A DNA stretch of 64,000 nucleotides from Proteus terrae (GTDB lineage: Bacteria > Pseudomonadota > Gammaproteobacteria > Enterobacterales > Enterobacteriaceae): the NCBI RefSeq assembly GCF_003144325.1, contig NZ_PENS01000005.1, positions 242,628 to 306,627 of the forward strand. Reading direction: 5' to 3'. This document shows positions 37,700 through 47,357 of this stretch, piece after piece; the first letter of the stretch is position 1; every line of letters begins with the position of its first letter. The notes beneath the pieces are model-generated. The model was not told the origin of the DNA. It was given only the letters and a program-made list of their open reading frames with translations, and made no database searches. A program made the position numbers and the translations under genes.

Positions 37700-38212
37700 T
37701 TATAAGGCAATTGAAAGCACGCCTGTTGCAATCAGTACAAACATAGCAGACCAAATTAATGCAGAAATCGCACTGGTGATATAAATACCGTATGTAGGTA
37801 GTTTTAATAGACCAGCACTAAACGGTGTTAAATAACGAAATACAGCGAGGAATCGAGAAATAAATAAAATATAGTGAGTCTTATTTTTTAATAACTGCTG
37901 AACTCGATTAATTTTTGACTGATAACGCTTAACCCATGCCTTAAGTCGAGGAAATCGATAGATAGAACGGCCTAATTCATAGCTAATAATCGAGCCTAAT
38001 AGAGCGCCAAAACTGGTTGCTAGCCAAAGAAAGATAGGTGAATAAAGAGGCAAACAGGCACCAAAAATAAAGATCAGCATTAAAGATGCAGGAGGTAAGA
38101 ATGAAGAAATACCAATAGTCGATTTTCCTGCCGTGATTAAGGTAATGGAGAGGAAAAGTGTAATAGGAGATAAATGACCTAACGAGTCTAATAGAGTGTG
38201 AATAATTTCCAT
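37700..38212 (-). CDS. DedA-family (VTT domain) membrane protein
   Basis: One hundred and seventy residues with about four or five hydrophobic segments and the VTT/DedA features SFGALLGSIISYELGRSIYR and FISRFLAVFRYLTPFSAGLLKLP, which include the conserved Arg. DedA proteins are linked to lipid-carrier recycling and proton balance. At 170 residues it is somewhat shorter than classical DedA (about 200-220). It is 68 bp from the ECF ATPase gene in the same direction. Confidence 0.85.
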   Translation of the reverse strand: MEIIHTLLDSLGHLSPITLFLSITLITAGKSTIGISSFLPPASLMLIFIFGACLPLYSPIFLWLATSFGALLGSIISYELGRSIYRFPRLKAWVKRYQSKINRVQQLLKNKTHYILFISRFLAVFRYLTPFSAGLLKLPTYGIYITSAISALIWSAMFVLIATGVLSIAL

Positions 38213-38280
38213 TTTATTATCTCCAGCAACAAAATAAACAACATCAAACGCTAATAATAGAGAGATAAACCTTAAGATTA

Positions 38281-39102
38281 TTATGAGTTAATTTTATGAT
38301 TTTTATTTATTTCAACTAACATTTTGGCCCATTCAATAGGGGAATTTTTTGTTGGTAATTTTAATTTTTGGCTTAATGAGTATAGCGTAGGTGCAGGTAT
38401 ATCTGAAAGAGATTGTAATGTTGAGTTCATTAATACCTTTTCAGGTACGTCATCAGCAATTAATTTACCTGAAGATAAATGAATGACTCGCTGAAAATGG
38501 CGTGCAGTAAAGTCCAGATCATGGCTAATAGCAAGAACAGATGTCCCTAATGTTTTTTGTACTTGAAGCCAATTTTCAAAACAAGTTAGCCAATGTGCAT
38601 CAAAATCGCGAGTCGGTTCATCAAGCAGTAATATTTGAGGGGATAGAATACTTAAACTGGCGACGGCAACCATTCTGCGCTGGCCAGCGTGTAAATCTAA
38701 AGGATGAACATCAGCGACATCACTTAAGCCACAAAGTATTAATGTTTCATCTAAACGTTTTTTAATTTCATCTTTAGAAAATTTGCGTTGTTTTAGGCCA
38801 AAAGCGACTTCTTTTTCTACTGTATTATGAAATATTTGTCGTTCAGGCTCTTGGAATAATACACCAATATATTGAGCACGTTGTGTCGCTTTCATTTGAG
38901 ATAATGGCTGATTATTGAGTTTTACCTCACCTTCATTGGGTGTTAATAACCCCGCAATTAAACGCAATAAAGTTGATTTTCCCGCACCATTATCACCAAC
39001 AAGTGTTACCCATTCACCTTGATTTAACGTTAAAGATAACTGAGAAATACAGGGTGGTACATCTTCACTCCAACGATAAGACACTTTATCCAGCTGTAGC
39101 AT
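38281..39102 (-). CDS. ECF-type ABC transporter ATPase A2
   Basis: ATP-hydrolysing subunit of an energy-coupling-factor importer, 273 residues. Walker A is GDNGAGKSTLLR, the Q-loop region FQEPERQIFHNTVEKEVAFGLKQ is typical of EcfA, and Walker B is ILLLDEPT with the His in ISHDLDF. The ABC signature is degenerate, LHAGQ in place of LSGGQ. It overlaps the preceding ATPase gene by 17 bp. Confidence 0.9.
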   Translation of the reverse strand: MLQLDKVSYRWSEDVPPCISQLSLTLNQGEWVTLVGDNGAGKSTLLRLIAGLLTPNEGEVKLNNQPLSQMKATQRAQYIGVLFQEPERQIFHNTVEKEVAFGLKQRKFSKDEIKKRLDETLILCGLSDVADVHPLDLHAGQRRMVAVASLSILSPQILLLDEPTRDFDAHWLTCFENWLQVQKTLGTSVLAISHDLDFTARHFQRVIHLSSGKLIADDVPEKVLMNSTLQSLSDIPAPTLYSLSQKLKLPTKNSPIEWAKMLVEINKNHKINS

Positions 39103-39937
39103 AAAACTCCTTAAAAGCCTTAAGCAAAGCTTTATCGTTATTTACAATATTTTTGTTCCAATAATGGTTTTCAACTAACCAATTTAAAGCTTGCCATGAA
39201 TCAGGGGCATTAATTGTTGAAAATAAGAAAGGAAATATATCTTCTAAGGCGCCTGTCGCTTTTGTTTTTCCTGCTTCTAACAATAAAAATTGTTCACTGA
39301 GCGTTATTGCAGGTAATAAGTTACGTTCAAAAATAATCACACTGCATTTATGTTCTTCTGAATATTGTTTTATACGTTGTTGTAATTGTTGTGTCGCATT
39401 AGGCGTTAAACGATTAAATGCTTCATCAAGTAATAATAATTTGGGGTGCATGGCAAGGGCACTTGCAATCACAACTCGCTGAGCTTCTCCGCCCGAAAGT
39501 GTAGAAGGGTGGCGAAAACGTAAACTGTCGCATTGTGTTAATACCATTGCTTCTTTTACACGAAATCGAACTTCATTATCGCTTAATCCTAAGTTTTCAG
39601 GACCAAAAGCAATCTCTTGTTCTACAGTAAAAGCACAGCCTGAGAGCTGTAATTGGGGGGATTGTTGAACGAGTTGTCGTCCTGGGGCCAGCGACACTAA
39701 TCGGCTTTTATCTAGAGCAATATTTTGTACAATTCCCAAACCTTGCACTGAGCCTGTTAATAAATCGGGATACCAACCTGCTAGTAATTGGGCAAGAAGG
39801 CTTTTTCCACTGCCATTACCTCCCAAAACAACAAGCCATTCTCCTTGTTTTAATTGCAAATCAATAGGGCCAATAATCGGTTGCTCATCGCCTTTAAGGG
39901 TAAAACTAAATTGCTGAAGACTTAGTACCATAGCCAA
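39086..39937 (-). CDS. ECF-type ABC transporter ATPase A1
   Basis: Second ATPase of the importer, 283 residues. Walker A GGNGSGKSLLAQLLAGW, signature LSGGEAQRVVIASALAMHP and Walker B LLLLDEAFNRLTP are intact. The region after Walker B diverges from the usual EPT. It overlaps the EcfT gene by 16 bp. A2 and A1 probably form a heterodimer, with A1 supplying the canonical signature. Confidence 0.9.
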   Translation of the reverse strand: MAMVLSLQQFSFTLKGDEQPIIGPIDLQLKQGEWLVVLGGNGSGKSLLAQLLAGWYPDLLTGSVQGLGIVQNIALDKSRLVSLAPGRQLVQQSPQLQLSGCAFTVEQEIAFGPENLGLSDNEVRFRVKEAMVLTQCDSLRFRHPSTLSGGEAQRVVIASALAMHPKLLLLDEAFNRLTPNATQQLQQRIKQYSEEHKCSVIIFERNLLPAITLSEQFLLLEAGKTKATGALEDIFPFLFSTINAPDSWQALNWLVENHYWNKNIVNNDKALLKAFKEFYATAG

Positions 39938-40626
39938 ATAGCTCCTTCAACAAAGATAAGCAGTAAAATCAAATAGCGAAACATCTCTTGTAGTGGGGTA
40001 TCAGCAGGAGGATAAAGGGTAGTTCGTTTTGCAATAATACGAAACCCTCGCATATCTAATGCAGCACTACGAATAGTTAAGTCACTTAATACATGGCTAA
40101 TAAGTGGCAAGATAATGGCAGGCAATGTTATTAGACGTTGCCAAAATGAACCATCAAGAGGAACACCTCGCGCTAATTGTGCTTCTCTTATATTATGTAA
40201 TTGTTGGCGTAATTGTTCTACAAGCAGTAAAGGCCCTGCTAATAAATAGGAAAGGCTCATAGGTAGGCGACTAGCAAATAAAGCTCTGATAAATTGTTCG
40301 GTTGAAGTGTACTGCAACCACAATTGAGCACTGCTTATTATTGCTAATAATCTTAGCCATAGCGTTATTGCCATAGTTTGTTTACTGGTATCTAAAATGC
40401 CACCTGTTAACCAATATGCAAGCCAACCGCTATGAACTAACCATAAGCCTATTGCCATTGGGATCATCAACCATATGATAAAGCGCCAACGCCAGCGAGA
40501 GGCTTTCCAAAGTAATAAGCTAATAAAAGTACCACTGCTGATAATCAGCAGTGGTAAGCTTAATGATAAAAAAAGCACACTAGCACTTAGCCAAAGCCAT
40601 AATGCCAATGAGGTAAAGGGATGCAT
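39922..40626 (-). CDS. ECF transporter transmembrane subunit T
   Basis: Two hundred and thirty-four residues with five or so membrane helices. The coupling-helix motifs of EcfT/CbiQ are present: REAQLARGVPLDG near residue 160 and SAALDMRGF near residue 195. It couples the two ATPases to the S subunit encoded 2 bp upstream. Confidence 0.88.
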   Translation of the reverse strand: MHPFTSLALWLWLSASVLFLSLSLPLLIISSGTFISLLLWKASRWRWRFIIWLMIPMAIGLWLVHSGWLAYWLTGGILDTSKQTMAITLWLRLLAIISSAQLWLQYTSTEQFIRALFASRLPMSLSYLLAGPLLLVEQLRQQLHNIREAQLARGVPLDGSFWQRLITLPAIILPLISHVLSDLTIRSAALDMRGFRIIAKRTTLYPPADTPLQEMFRYLILLLIFVEGAIWLWY

Positions 40627-40628
40627 TA

Positions 40629-41210
40629 TCAGCGAACCTTAGCCATTGCAGGGAAATTACGTTGTGTTCTTTGTGGTAATTGACGTACTAATAACCAAGC
40701 AATAATTGCTGATAATATTTTATCGGCAAGATTTGCACCTAATACAGTAATTGCAACAGATTCAATAAGCCCTTCACCAACAGCATGAAAATAAGCGACA
40801 AAGAAATCTGCGCCACTTCCAGTTGCACCACCAAATAAATAAGTACGAATTGGAACAGCGACAATCATCAGCGCTAAAGTAATGACAACGCCTGAGCCAA
40901 TAACACGAATTAAAGAGCGAAAACCGCCTGCACGCGCTAATAAACCTGCACTTAATCCTATCATCATGGCAACAGGTGCAAATGCGGCAGCCATTGGACC
41001 ACTAATTAACCCCCATAATAGGTTGGTTAATAATCCAGTAAATAATGCAACCCACGGCCCACCTAATAATGCACAGATAAGTGTGCCAATAGAGTCTAAA
41101 AAGATAGGAAGTTTGACCATAGAGGTGATTTGACCACCGATCATATTTATTGCAATAGAAACAACAATGAGCACAAGAGTACGGCTCGAAATTTGAGGAG
41201 TTGTAGACAT
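40629..41210 (-). CDS. ECF transporter substrate-binding subunit S, substrate unknown
   Basis: One hundred and ninety-three residues with about six membrane helices. The N-terminal MVKLPIFLDSIGTLICALLGGPWVALFTGLLTNLL layout is typical of S components. I cannot assign a vitamin or metal from sequence. The arrangement S-T-A1-A2, with a PPC-domain gene just upstream, hints at a specific but unidentified nutrient. Confidence 0.82.
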   Translation of the reverse strand: MSTTPQISSRTLVLIVVSIAINMIGGQITSMVKLPIFLDSIGTLICALLGGPWVALFTGLLTNLLWGLISGPMAAAFAPVAMMIGLSAGLLARAGGFRSLIRVIGSGVVITLALMIVAVPIRTYLFGGATGSGADFFVAYFHAVGEGLIESVAITVLGANLADKILSAIIAWLLVRQLPQRTQRNFPAMAKVR

Positions 41211-41286
41211 AGTTTAAAAACCTTTACAAAGGATAGTGACTATTGGTTTTATTATTTTGCGTCAATAGTGCTTTTTTATAAAAAGG

Positions 41287-41715
41287 CTATTTACGCGGTG
41301 TGATGACCAACTCCTCATAACCAGAGTGTTCACAAGGCTGACGGCTAAAAGTCACTTGCTCTAACTCACCAATAACGAGCTCTAGCGTCGTGCGCACTGT
41401 ACAACCTGGCATCATATGTCCACCACACATTAATCCATTTTCATCTGAAACCGCTAAATGCAAATGTTCACCTTGGTCATCTAATGTTCCAATCAGTGAA
41501 ACAATTTCAAATTTACCTGTAAGATAGCGATTTTCTTCGCGACCTGCAAAGCGTAATACCACATCTGTTAAACTTCCCACACAACCTGCAATAAATGCCG
41601 ATTTCAGATTTTGTTCTTTAATAATCTGTCGTAATGCCATAATCACATCCTCATTAGGGAGAAGGCGAAGCGCAATAAATCGAGCATGAGAAGAAAGATG
41701 AGGTGATTGTAGCAT
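41287..41715 (-). CDS. PPC (DUF296) domain protein
   Basis: One hundred and forty-two residues. The PPC fold is marked by GCVGSLTDVVLRFAG, GTLDDQGEHLHLAVSDENG and GGHMMPGCTVRTTLELVIGE, with candidate metal-binding histidines in HLH and GGH. Bacterial members are cytoplasmic, often trimeric; some are described as DNA-binding, others have no known role. It lies 76 bp upstream of the ECF genes on the same strand, suggesting co-transcription. Confidence 0.85.
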   Translation of the reverse strand: MLQSPHLSSHARFIALRLLPNEDVIMALRQIIKEQNLKSAFIAGCVGSLTDVVLRFAGREENRYLTGKFEIVSLIGTLDDQGEHLHLAVSDENGLMCGGHMMPGCTVRTTLELVIGELEQVTFSRQPCEHSGYEELVITPRK

Positions 41716-41828
41716 GGTGTTATCCTAAACGATTGACGGGTGTAAATAGGAAAAGCGATACTTAAATCAAATAAGTAAAAGATTAATTATTTCGCTAATC
41801 ATTGTTATTTTAGGTTTATTTTTCAAGA

Positions 41829-42006
41829 AAGAAAAGATTGGACCTGTATCAGGTGGGGCTAGCAAAAATACAGAATAGACTTTATTACTGTTCGAAGGTG
41901 AACTTGTAGATATAAATATCCAATCAGGAAAATAAATTTATCAAGGAGTGAGCATAAAAATATTGAAACTCGTGTCACTGAATATTTAAATAAAAACAAA
42001 CAGTAG
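41829..42006 (+). pseudogene. Probable decayed gene fragment
   Basis: Stretches that look coding are interrupted by stops and a shift: one frame gives FKKEKIGPVSGGASKNTE, stop, LLLFEGELVDINIQSGK, stop; another gives KNIETRVTEYLNKNKQ, stop at 42006. A terminator follows 12 bp on. This looks like the 3' remnant of a lost plus-strand gene. Parent family not identified. Confidence 0.35.
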
Positions 42007-42017
42007 CGCTACATTAG

Positions 42018-42054
42018 AAAGCCCTCAGTGATATTTTATATTGCTGGGGCTTTT
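42018..42054. terminator. Hairpin between the gene remnant and budB
   Basis: AAAGCCCTCAG and CTGGGGCTTTT pair with one bulged base; the right side runs into TTTTAT. It lies 22 bp beyond the budB stop on the other strand. Confidence 0.7.
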
Positions 42055-42075
42055 ATATGATTAGTTTAAAATACA

Positions 42076-43755
42076 CTAAATAATTAAATTGTAATCAATA
42101 TGTTCCATTAGTTTAGCGTTATCTCGATAGTCAACAGGAATAGCAAGTACTGCTGGACCATCTACAGCTATTGCTTCATGTAAAACAGTACGTAATTGAG
42201 AAGCACATTCAACAGAAAATCCTTTAGCACCAAAGGATTCAGCGTAACGTTTAAAATCAATTGCCCCAAATTTTACACCAGAATAACGACCATATTTTTC
42301 TTGCTCTTGCATTTCTACCATATTATAAGCGTTGTCCACCCAAATAATATGCAAGATATTGGTATTTAAACGAACTGCGGTTTCTAATTCCATGGACGAT
42401 TGCATAAAACCACCATCACCAGAAACAGAAATAATTTTATCGGATGGACGAACAAAAGAAGCGCCAATTCCCCAAGGTAATGCAACCCCCATTGTTTGTT
42501 GTCCATTTGAAATCAGCATTTGTCTTGCTCTAAAACTATAAAGATAACGAGCGAGCCATATATGAAAACTCCCCATATCAATGCAGAGTGTTACATCGTT
42601 ATCAATAATATTTTGCATCTCATGGATGATGGTTAAAGGGTGAATAGGAGAACCATGCCGAAAATAACTATTTTGTTGCAGAATTTCTCTTTGGTGACGA
42701 ATTTTCTCTAAAACCTGACGAGTATTATTTGAGAGTGTAATTTGAGATGCGGATTGCTTAGTAAAATAGTGAGTTAAATTATTAATTGTTAATTTGATGT
42801 TGCCTGTTAATTCTAAATCAGGGCAGTAAGCTAAATCAATTTCAGCGGGGATCTCATCAATATGAATAATACTGGCATTATTATGATTCCATAATGACGG
42901 CTCATATTCGATAGGGCTATAACCCAGAGTAATGACTAAATCAGCGTGAGATAATAACTCATCACCCGGTTGATTATTAAATAAACCAATACGACCAGCA
43001 AATAAAGGAAAATGGCGCTGAGCAATCGCACCTGCTGATTGATAAGTACCTACAATCGGGAGAGGGCAAGTATCAAGTAGCATTTGTAATGCTAATGCAT
43101 TTTCAGGGTAACTAGCTTGTAGTCCTAATAAAATAACGGGGCTTTTGGCATTCAGCAGTAATTTAACAGCTTCTTGGATGGCATCATTATTTGCACTACC
43201 AATATTGGATTTTGATTTAGGTACTAATATTGGGCTACTCACTTCATTATTTAAAATATCCATTGGGAAAGTTAAAAAAGCGGAGCCCGGTCTTCCTGAT
43301 TCTGCATGGCGAAATGCATTAGCCAAAGTTTCGGAAATTGATTTTGAAGAATCAATTTCAGCACAAAATTTAGTAATAGGATTAAACATGGTAACGGTAT
43401 CCATGCTTTGATGAACCAGTTTTAATCTATCGGAGGATTTTACTGATCCTCCCAATGCAACTAATGGATCACCTTCAGACGTTGCTGTTGCAATGCCTGT
43501 CGCAAGATTAGAGCATCCTGGCCCTGATGTTGCGATAGCTACTCCCGCTTTACCTGTTAAACGACCAACCGCAGCTGCCATAAATGCGGCGTTAGCTTCA
43601 TGACGAACAACCACTGTTTCAATGCTGGAATCAACAAGAGAATCAAATACACGATCAATTTTTGCCCCCGGAATACCAAATACTTGTTTAATGCCATGTT
43701 GTTCTAACTGTTTGACAACTAAATCTGCACCACATTTCCAATGAGGAGTATTCAT
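42076..43755 (-). CDS. budB: Catabolic acetolactate synthase (BudB/AlsS)
   Basis: Thiamine-diphosphate enzyme that condenses two pyruvates to 2-acetolactate for acetoin formation. It has 559 residues, the same length as Klebsiella BudB. Landmarks are [39 protein letters not shown], the ThDP motif [20 protein letters not shown] and DYRDNAKLM. It lacks the FAD-dependent anabolic features. It lies 67 bp downstream of budA. Confidence 0.95.
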   Translation of the reverse strand: MNTPHWKCGADLVVKQLEQHGIKQVFGIPGAKIDRVFDSLVDSSIETVVVRHEANAAFMAAAVGRLTGKAGVAIATSGPGCSNLATGIATATSEGDPLVALGGSVKSSDRLKLVHQSMDTVTMFNPITKFCAEIDSSKSISETLANAFRHAESGRPGSAFLTFPMDILNNEVSSPILVPKSKSNIGSANNDAIQEAVKLLLNAKSPVILLGLQASYPENALALQMLLDTCPLPIVGTYQSAGAIAQRHFPLFAGRIGLFNNQPGDELLSHADLVITLGYSPIEYEPSLWNHNNASIIHIDEIPAEIDLAYCPDLELTGNIKLTINNLTHYFTKQSASQITLSNNTRQVLEKIRHQREILQQNSYFRHGSPIHPLTIIHEMQNIIDNDVTLCIDMGSFHIWLARYLYSFRARQMLISNGQQTMGVALPWGIGASFVRPSDKIISVSGDGGFMQSSMELETAVRLNTNILHIIWVDNAYNMVEMQEQEKYGRYSGVKFGAIDFKRYAESFGAKGFSVECASQLRTVLHEAIAVDGPAVLAIPVDYRDNAKLMEHIDYNLII

Positions 43756-43822
43756 ATAACCTTCTTTGATTTTGCAAGTGAATAAAAAATTGGATTGAGA
43801 ATAAAATGAAGTGACTTTTAAA

Positions 43823-44650
43823 TTAATTTTCGGCTTTTTCTATTGCTTGATGGAGATTGTCTGGCGTTAAGTTAGCTTGTAGAAAAGCGGATTGGCTGGG
43901 TAAATCAATGGTAAGGCGAGAAATGATGCCGATTTGTAATGTGCCCTTTTTTAAGTAGTAATCAAGAACATGACCACCGCCTTGGCGTTGTTGATTAATA
44001 TAATGTTCATGAAACCCTGCAACATTTATTCCTTGAGTAAATTGTGGTGAGCGAAAACCCGCAATAGTCCCTGTTTCATTGTGAAAGGTAAAAATAGGCT
44101 GATTCTCGATAGCCTCTAACATCGGAAGGTAGGGAGGCTCTTGGCGAGGAACGGTGCGTGTTTTAACTAATTCAAATTCGCCTTCAATTCTGATTGCACA
44201 AAATAAATTATCGGAAGGAACATATTGATTAATTACATTGTGTATTTCTTTTTGTGATGCACCATAAGAAAAGTGATGTTCAATATCACAATTAAAAAAT
44301 GTCATTACAGCAAAAGGAGATTTTTGAGAATTTAATGCCTTTCGCGCACTACCATCAGAGCGTAGCTGAAAAACATTACTGTCGAATGCAACTAATTCAC
44401 CATCAAGTTGATTGAATGTTCCTAAACCAAAATCACCATGCTTTAATAAATCAGCAATAGTGATATCACTGTCATATACACCCGCAATTAAACTACTCAT
44501 TAATGAATTTTGATAAATAGTACATTCGGGATGATTATTAATATAATTATTTAAGTTGTTTATTATTTCTTGCCCACATAGGCAACCACTCTCTTTATTC
44601 TGTTTAATATCGCTATTATCTCGCATGTTATATTTAAGACTGCTGTTCAT
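43823..44650 (-). CDS. budA: Acetolactate decarboxylase (BudA/AlsD)
   Basis: Zinc enzyme converting 2-acetolactate to acetoin. It has 275 residues; the first 25 or so are an N-terminal extension before the conserved core. Conserved parts are [30 protein letters not shown], and [25 protein letters not shown], whose histidines bind zinc. First gene of budAB. No LysR-type BudR gene lies beside it, unlike in Klebsiella. Confidence 0.94.
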   Translation of the reverse strand: MNSSLKYNMRDNSDIKQNKESGCLCGQEIINNLNNYINNHPECTIYQNSLMSSLIAGVYDSDITIADLLKHGDFGLGTFNQLDGELVAFDSNVFQLRSDGSARKALNSQKSPFAVMTFFNCDIEHHFSYGASQKEIHNVINQYVPSDNLFCAIRIEGEFELVKTRTVPRQEPPYLPMLEAIENQPIFTFHNETGTIAGFRSPQFTQGINVAGFHEHYINQQRQGGGHVLDYYLKKGTLQIGIISRLTIDLPSQSAFLQANLTPDNLHQAIEKAEN

Positions 44651-45015
44651 AATAAAACCGATCCTTATTAAATAAAGATAGCCATTGCTTGACTATCAAA
44701 TTTATTATTAAACCAACACATGAATTTTTCAAATGTTTTAATTGTTATTGAATAGCGTGTGATAGTTGTGTACTTAAAAAATAAGTATAGATTATTTTTT
44801 GTTGTGATTTAATAAACCTTATTAACTTAATTCGTTCTGATATTTAATGTGGTTATTGATGGGGTTTATTAAACTCTTTTATATCAAAGTAAAGTTAAAA
44901 ATAGTTAATTTTATGATTTTAAAATCGAATCATTTGTGTGGGTAAATAAATTTTTCATCATGATTTCTACAATTTTTAGAACGATAAATCTGATTGTGGT
45001 AGTTTTATTAAATTA
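44651..45015. other. AT-rich spacer between budA and an orphan pair
   Basis: Divergent promoter region of budA and the gene at 45016. No open frame for a BudR-type regulator and no repeat recognised. Confidence 0.45.
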
Positions 45016-45318
45016 ATGACTTTATCTCTTTATCATGATGATGAAAAAATTAGAGAGAAAGCTAGAGTTTTATATAACAGATATCTTGAACTTAAGGAAG
45101 TAAAGCCTTTTGTGGGAAAAACTAATTGTAGTAACGGGTGTTATCGTGTTAACTGGGGAAGTAAAGAATATAATAATTACATTCTTATTAGTAAAAATAA
45201 TGCTATGATAATTAATCATAAAAATATAACTAAAATGCTATTTAATAAATATATTGAGTGTGATGTAAAATGTAATAAGTATTTTTATTATATTAATGAA
45301 AAGTATGTAAAAAAATAA
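45016..45318 (+). CDS. AT-rich orphan protein, unknown
   Basis: One hundred residues, rich in Lys, Asn and Tyr. It has Cys38, Cys42 and further cysteines near residues 82 and 86 (DVKCNKYFYY). No signal or membrane segment. Composition is far more AT-rich than the neighbours, which suggests recent acquisition. It is followed after 61 bp by a second orphan. Not recognised; an immunity or accessory role is possible but unsupported. Confidence 0.5.
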   Translation: MTLSLYHDDEKIREKARVLYNRYLELKEVKPFVGKTNCSNGCYRVNWGSKEYNNYILISKNNAMIINHKNITKMLFNKYIECDVKCNKYFYYINEKYVKK

Positions 45319-45379
45319 TCATATTAACAATAGTTATTTATTTGGTGAGGTTTTTAAAGTTTTCAGAAATAATTATAAT

Positions 45380-45958
45380 ATGTCTGTTAATAAAATTAAA
45401 ATTGATAAGTTTTTATCGTTACTTAAGCTTAGTGACTATCAAAAAAAATTCCAATCAAAATGGATGGGCATACCTACAGCTTCTCAGGAAGATTTTCTTG
45501 ATACTGAAAAGTATAAAGATATATCAATAATATTTGAAAATTTATTACTCATTCCAGAGGATAAAAAAGAAAAGATTTTACTTAAGCCTGAACATTATGA
45601 AGATATTTGTAAGGTTTTTGAATTGACGTCGTTAGATAATAAAGAAAAATCTAAATATTTACTAAGTCTTGCTATATTGTTCATTGATTTTGTATATAAT
45701 TTTACTTTTGATGTATATATAAAAGAATACTATCAACCTATGTTAAGTTATGCATGTGCATTAATAAATAAAGCAAATGAATTAAATGTAGAATTGATGG
45801 GTAATAAATATACAAAATGGATTGATACATTTTCTGAATACAATATGTACAGGTATTCTAAAATTAAAGGTGCTTTACTGAAGATGAAAAAATATGCAAA
45901 TAAACACTTTGAGCCAATTTATCGAAAAATAGTACCTTTACAGTGGCTAAATCAATAA
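45380..45958 (+). CDS. AT-rich orphan protein, unknown
   Basis: One hundred and ninety-two residues, mostly helical and charged, with a hydrophobic stretch near residues 93-112 (LLSLAILFIDFVYNFTFDVY) that could be buried or membrane-bound. No motif that I recognise. It is AT-rich like the gene before it and has no strong Shine-Dalgarno. A terminator and the ychF gene follow on the other strand. Confidence 0.5.
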   Translation: MSVNKIKIDKFLSLLKLSDYQKKFQSKWMGIPTASQEDFLDTEKYKDISIIFENLLLIPEDKKEKILLKPEHYEDICKVFELTSLDNKEKSKYLLSLAILFIDFVYNFTFDVYIKEYYQPMLSYACALINKANELNVELMGNKYTKWIDTFSEYNMYRYSKIKGALLKMKKYANKHFEPIYRKIVPLQWLNQ

Positions 45959-46024
45959 AGATAAATATTTATTTTAAGAAAAAATGGAATATATATTTTA
46001 TCTTATTATTTATTAACTAATAGA

Positions 46025-46062
46025 AAACCACGTATTTGAGTTTTCCTCAAATTACGTGGTTT
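46025..46062. terminator. Strong hairpin terminator after ychF
   Basis: AAACCACGTATTTGAG and CTCAAATTACGTGGTTT pair with a single bulged base. T runs are present on both strands. It lies 20 bp beyond the ychF stop and converges with the orphan gene. Confidence 0.88.
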
Positions 46063-46081
46063 GTCATTATATGGGAAATAT

Positions 46082-47173
46082 TTAGACGTTGAACAAGAAG
46101 TTCATTACATCGCCATCTTGAACGATATATTCTTTACCTTCTGCACGCATTTTTCCTGCTTCTTTAGCGCCTTGCTCACCACCGTAAGTGATAAAATCGT
46201 TATAAGCGATAGTTTGAGCACGGATAAAGCCTTTCTCAAAGTCAGTGTGGATTTTACCTGCCGCTTGTGGTGCCGTTGCACCTACAGGAATAGTCCATGC
46301 GCGTACTTCTTTAACGCCAGCAGTGAAGTAAGTTTGTAAGTTCAATAATGAGTAACCTGCGCGAATAACACGGTTTAAGCCAGGCTCTTCAATACCTAAA
46401 TCTTGCATAAACTCTTCACGTTCTGCATCTTCTAACTCAGCAATATCTGCTTCGATAGCGGCACAAACAGGAACAACTACAGAGCCTTCTGCTTCTGCTA
46501 TTTTGCGAACAGTTTCAAGATATGGGTTATTTTCAAAACCATCTTCATTAACGTTTGCAATATACATTGTTGGTTTTAACGTTAAGAAGCTTAAATAACG
46601 AATAGTTGCTTTTTCTTCTTCAGTTAAATCTAAAGCGCGTAACATACCTGCATTTTCTAAATGCGGTAAGCATTTTTCTAACACTTCCATTTCTGCTTTA
46701 GCAATTTTATCGCCACCTTTTGCTTTTTTCTGATTACGGTGCATTGCACGTTCACAGGTATCTAAGTCAGAAAGGGCTAATTCAGTATTAATGGTTTCGA
46801 TATCTTCAGCAGGATCAACTTTACCTGCAACGTGAATGATATTGTCATTTTCAAAACAACGAACCACATGGCCAATCGCTTCAGTTTCACGAATATTTGT
46901 TAGGAATTGGTTACCTAAACCTTCACCCTTAGATGCACCTTTTACTAAACCTGCGATATCAACAAATTCCATTGTTGTTGGTAAAATACGCTGTGGTTTA
47001 ACAATTTCAGCTAGTTTATCTAAGCGAGGATCAGGCATTGGAACAACACCTGTGTTTGGCTCGATAGTACAGAATGGGAAGTTGGCTGCCTCAATACCTG
47101 CCTTAGTTAAGGCATTAAACAGTGTAGATTTCCCTACGTTAGGCAGACCGACGATACCACATTTAAATCCCAT
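46082..47173 (-). CDS. ychF: YchF, redox-regulated ribosome-associated ATPase
   Basis: Obg-family P-loop protein that prefers ATP and binds ribosomes. It has 363 residues. The N-terminal [21 protein letters not shown] is the Walker A motif, [22 protein letters not shown] the switch region, and the C-terminal TGS domain has [20 protein letters not shown] and [15 protein letters not shown]. Downstream of pth, as in E. coli. Confidence 0.97.
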   Translation of the reverse strand: MGFKCGIVGLPNVGKSTLFNALTKAGIEAANFPFCTIEPNTGVVPMPDPRLDKLAEIVKPQRILPTTMEFVDIAGLVKGASKGEGLGNQFLTNIRETEAIGHVVRCFENDNIIHVAGKVDPAEDIETINTELALSDLDTCERAMHRNQKKAKGGDKIAKAEMEVLEKCLPHLENAGMLRALDLTEEEKATIRYLSFLTLKPTMYIANVNEDGFENNPYLETVRKIAEAEGSVVVPVCAAIEADIAELEDAEREEFMQDLGIEEPGLNRVIRAGYSLLNLQTYFTAGVKEVRAWTIPVGATAPQAAGKIHTDFEKGFIRAQTIAYNDFITYGGEQGAKEAGKMRAEGKEYIVQDGDVMNFLFNV

Positions 47174-47357
47174 AAACGTTCACCTTGTCACATAAAAACA
47201 ACAGGAGGGAGTATTCCTGTTGTGTGCTGTTAAAAAAATTTGGCGCTATTATAGAGCAAATCCCTGTTTGATTAAATCATCAGGGATTAATCGCACAAAA
47301 GAAGAGGGGCGTTTTAGCCTCTGAATATTAAAATTACTTAATTTATCAATATAATGA

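Noticed and set aside
41716..41829. A vitamin riboswitch upstream of the PPC/ECF genes
   Set aside because: I could not match the leader on the minus strand to cobalamin, TPP, FMN, preQ1 or tetrahydrofolate patterns.
45342..45530. A hydrophobic 62-codon frame overlapping the 192-residue orphan
   Set aside because: It lies almost entirely inside the better frame at 45380 and has no ribosome site.
45016..45958. Orphan pair as a toxin-antitoxin or defence system
   Set aside because: No nuclease, transferase, HTH or other diagnostic motif is visible; only composition and pairing support it.
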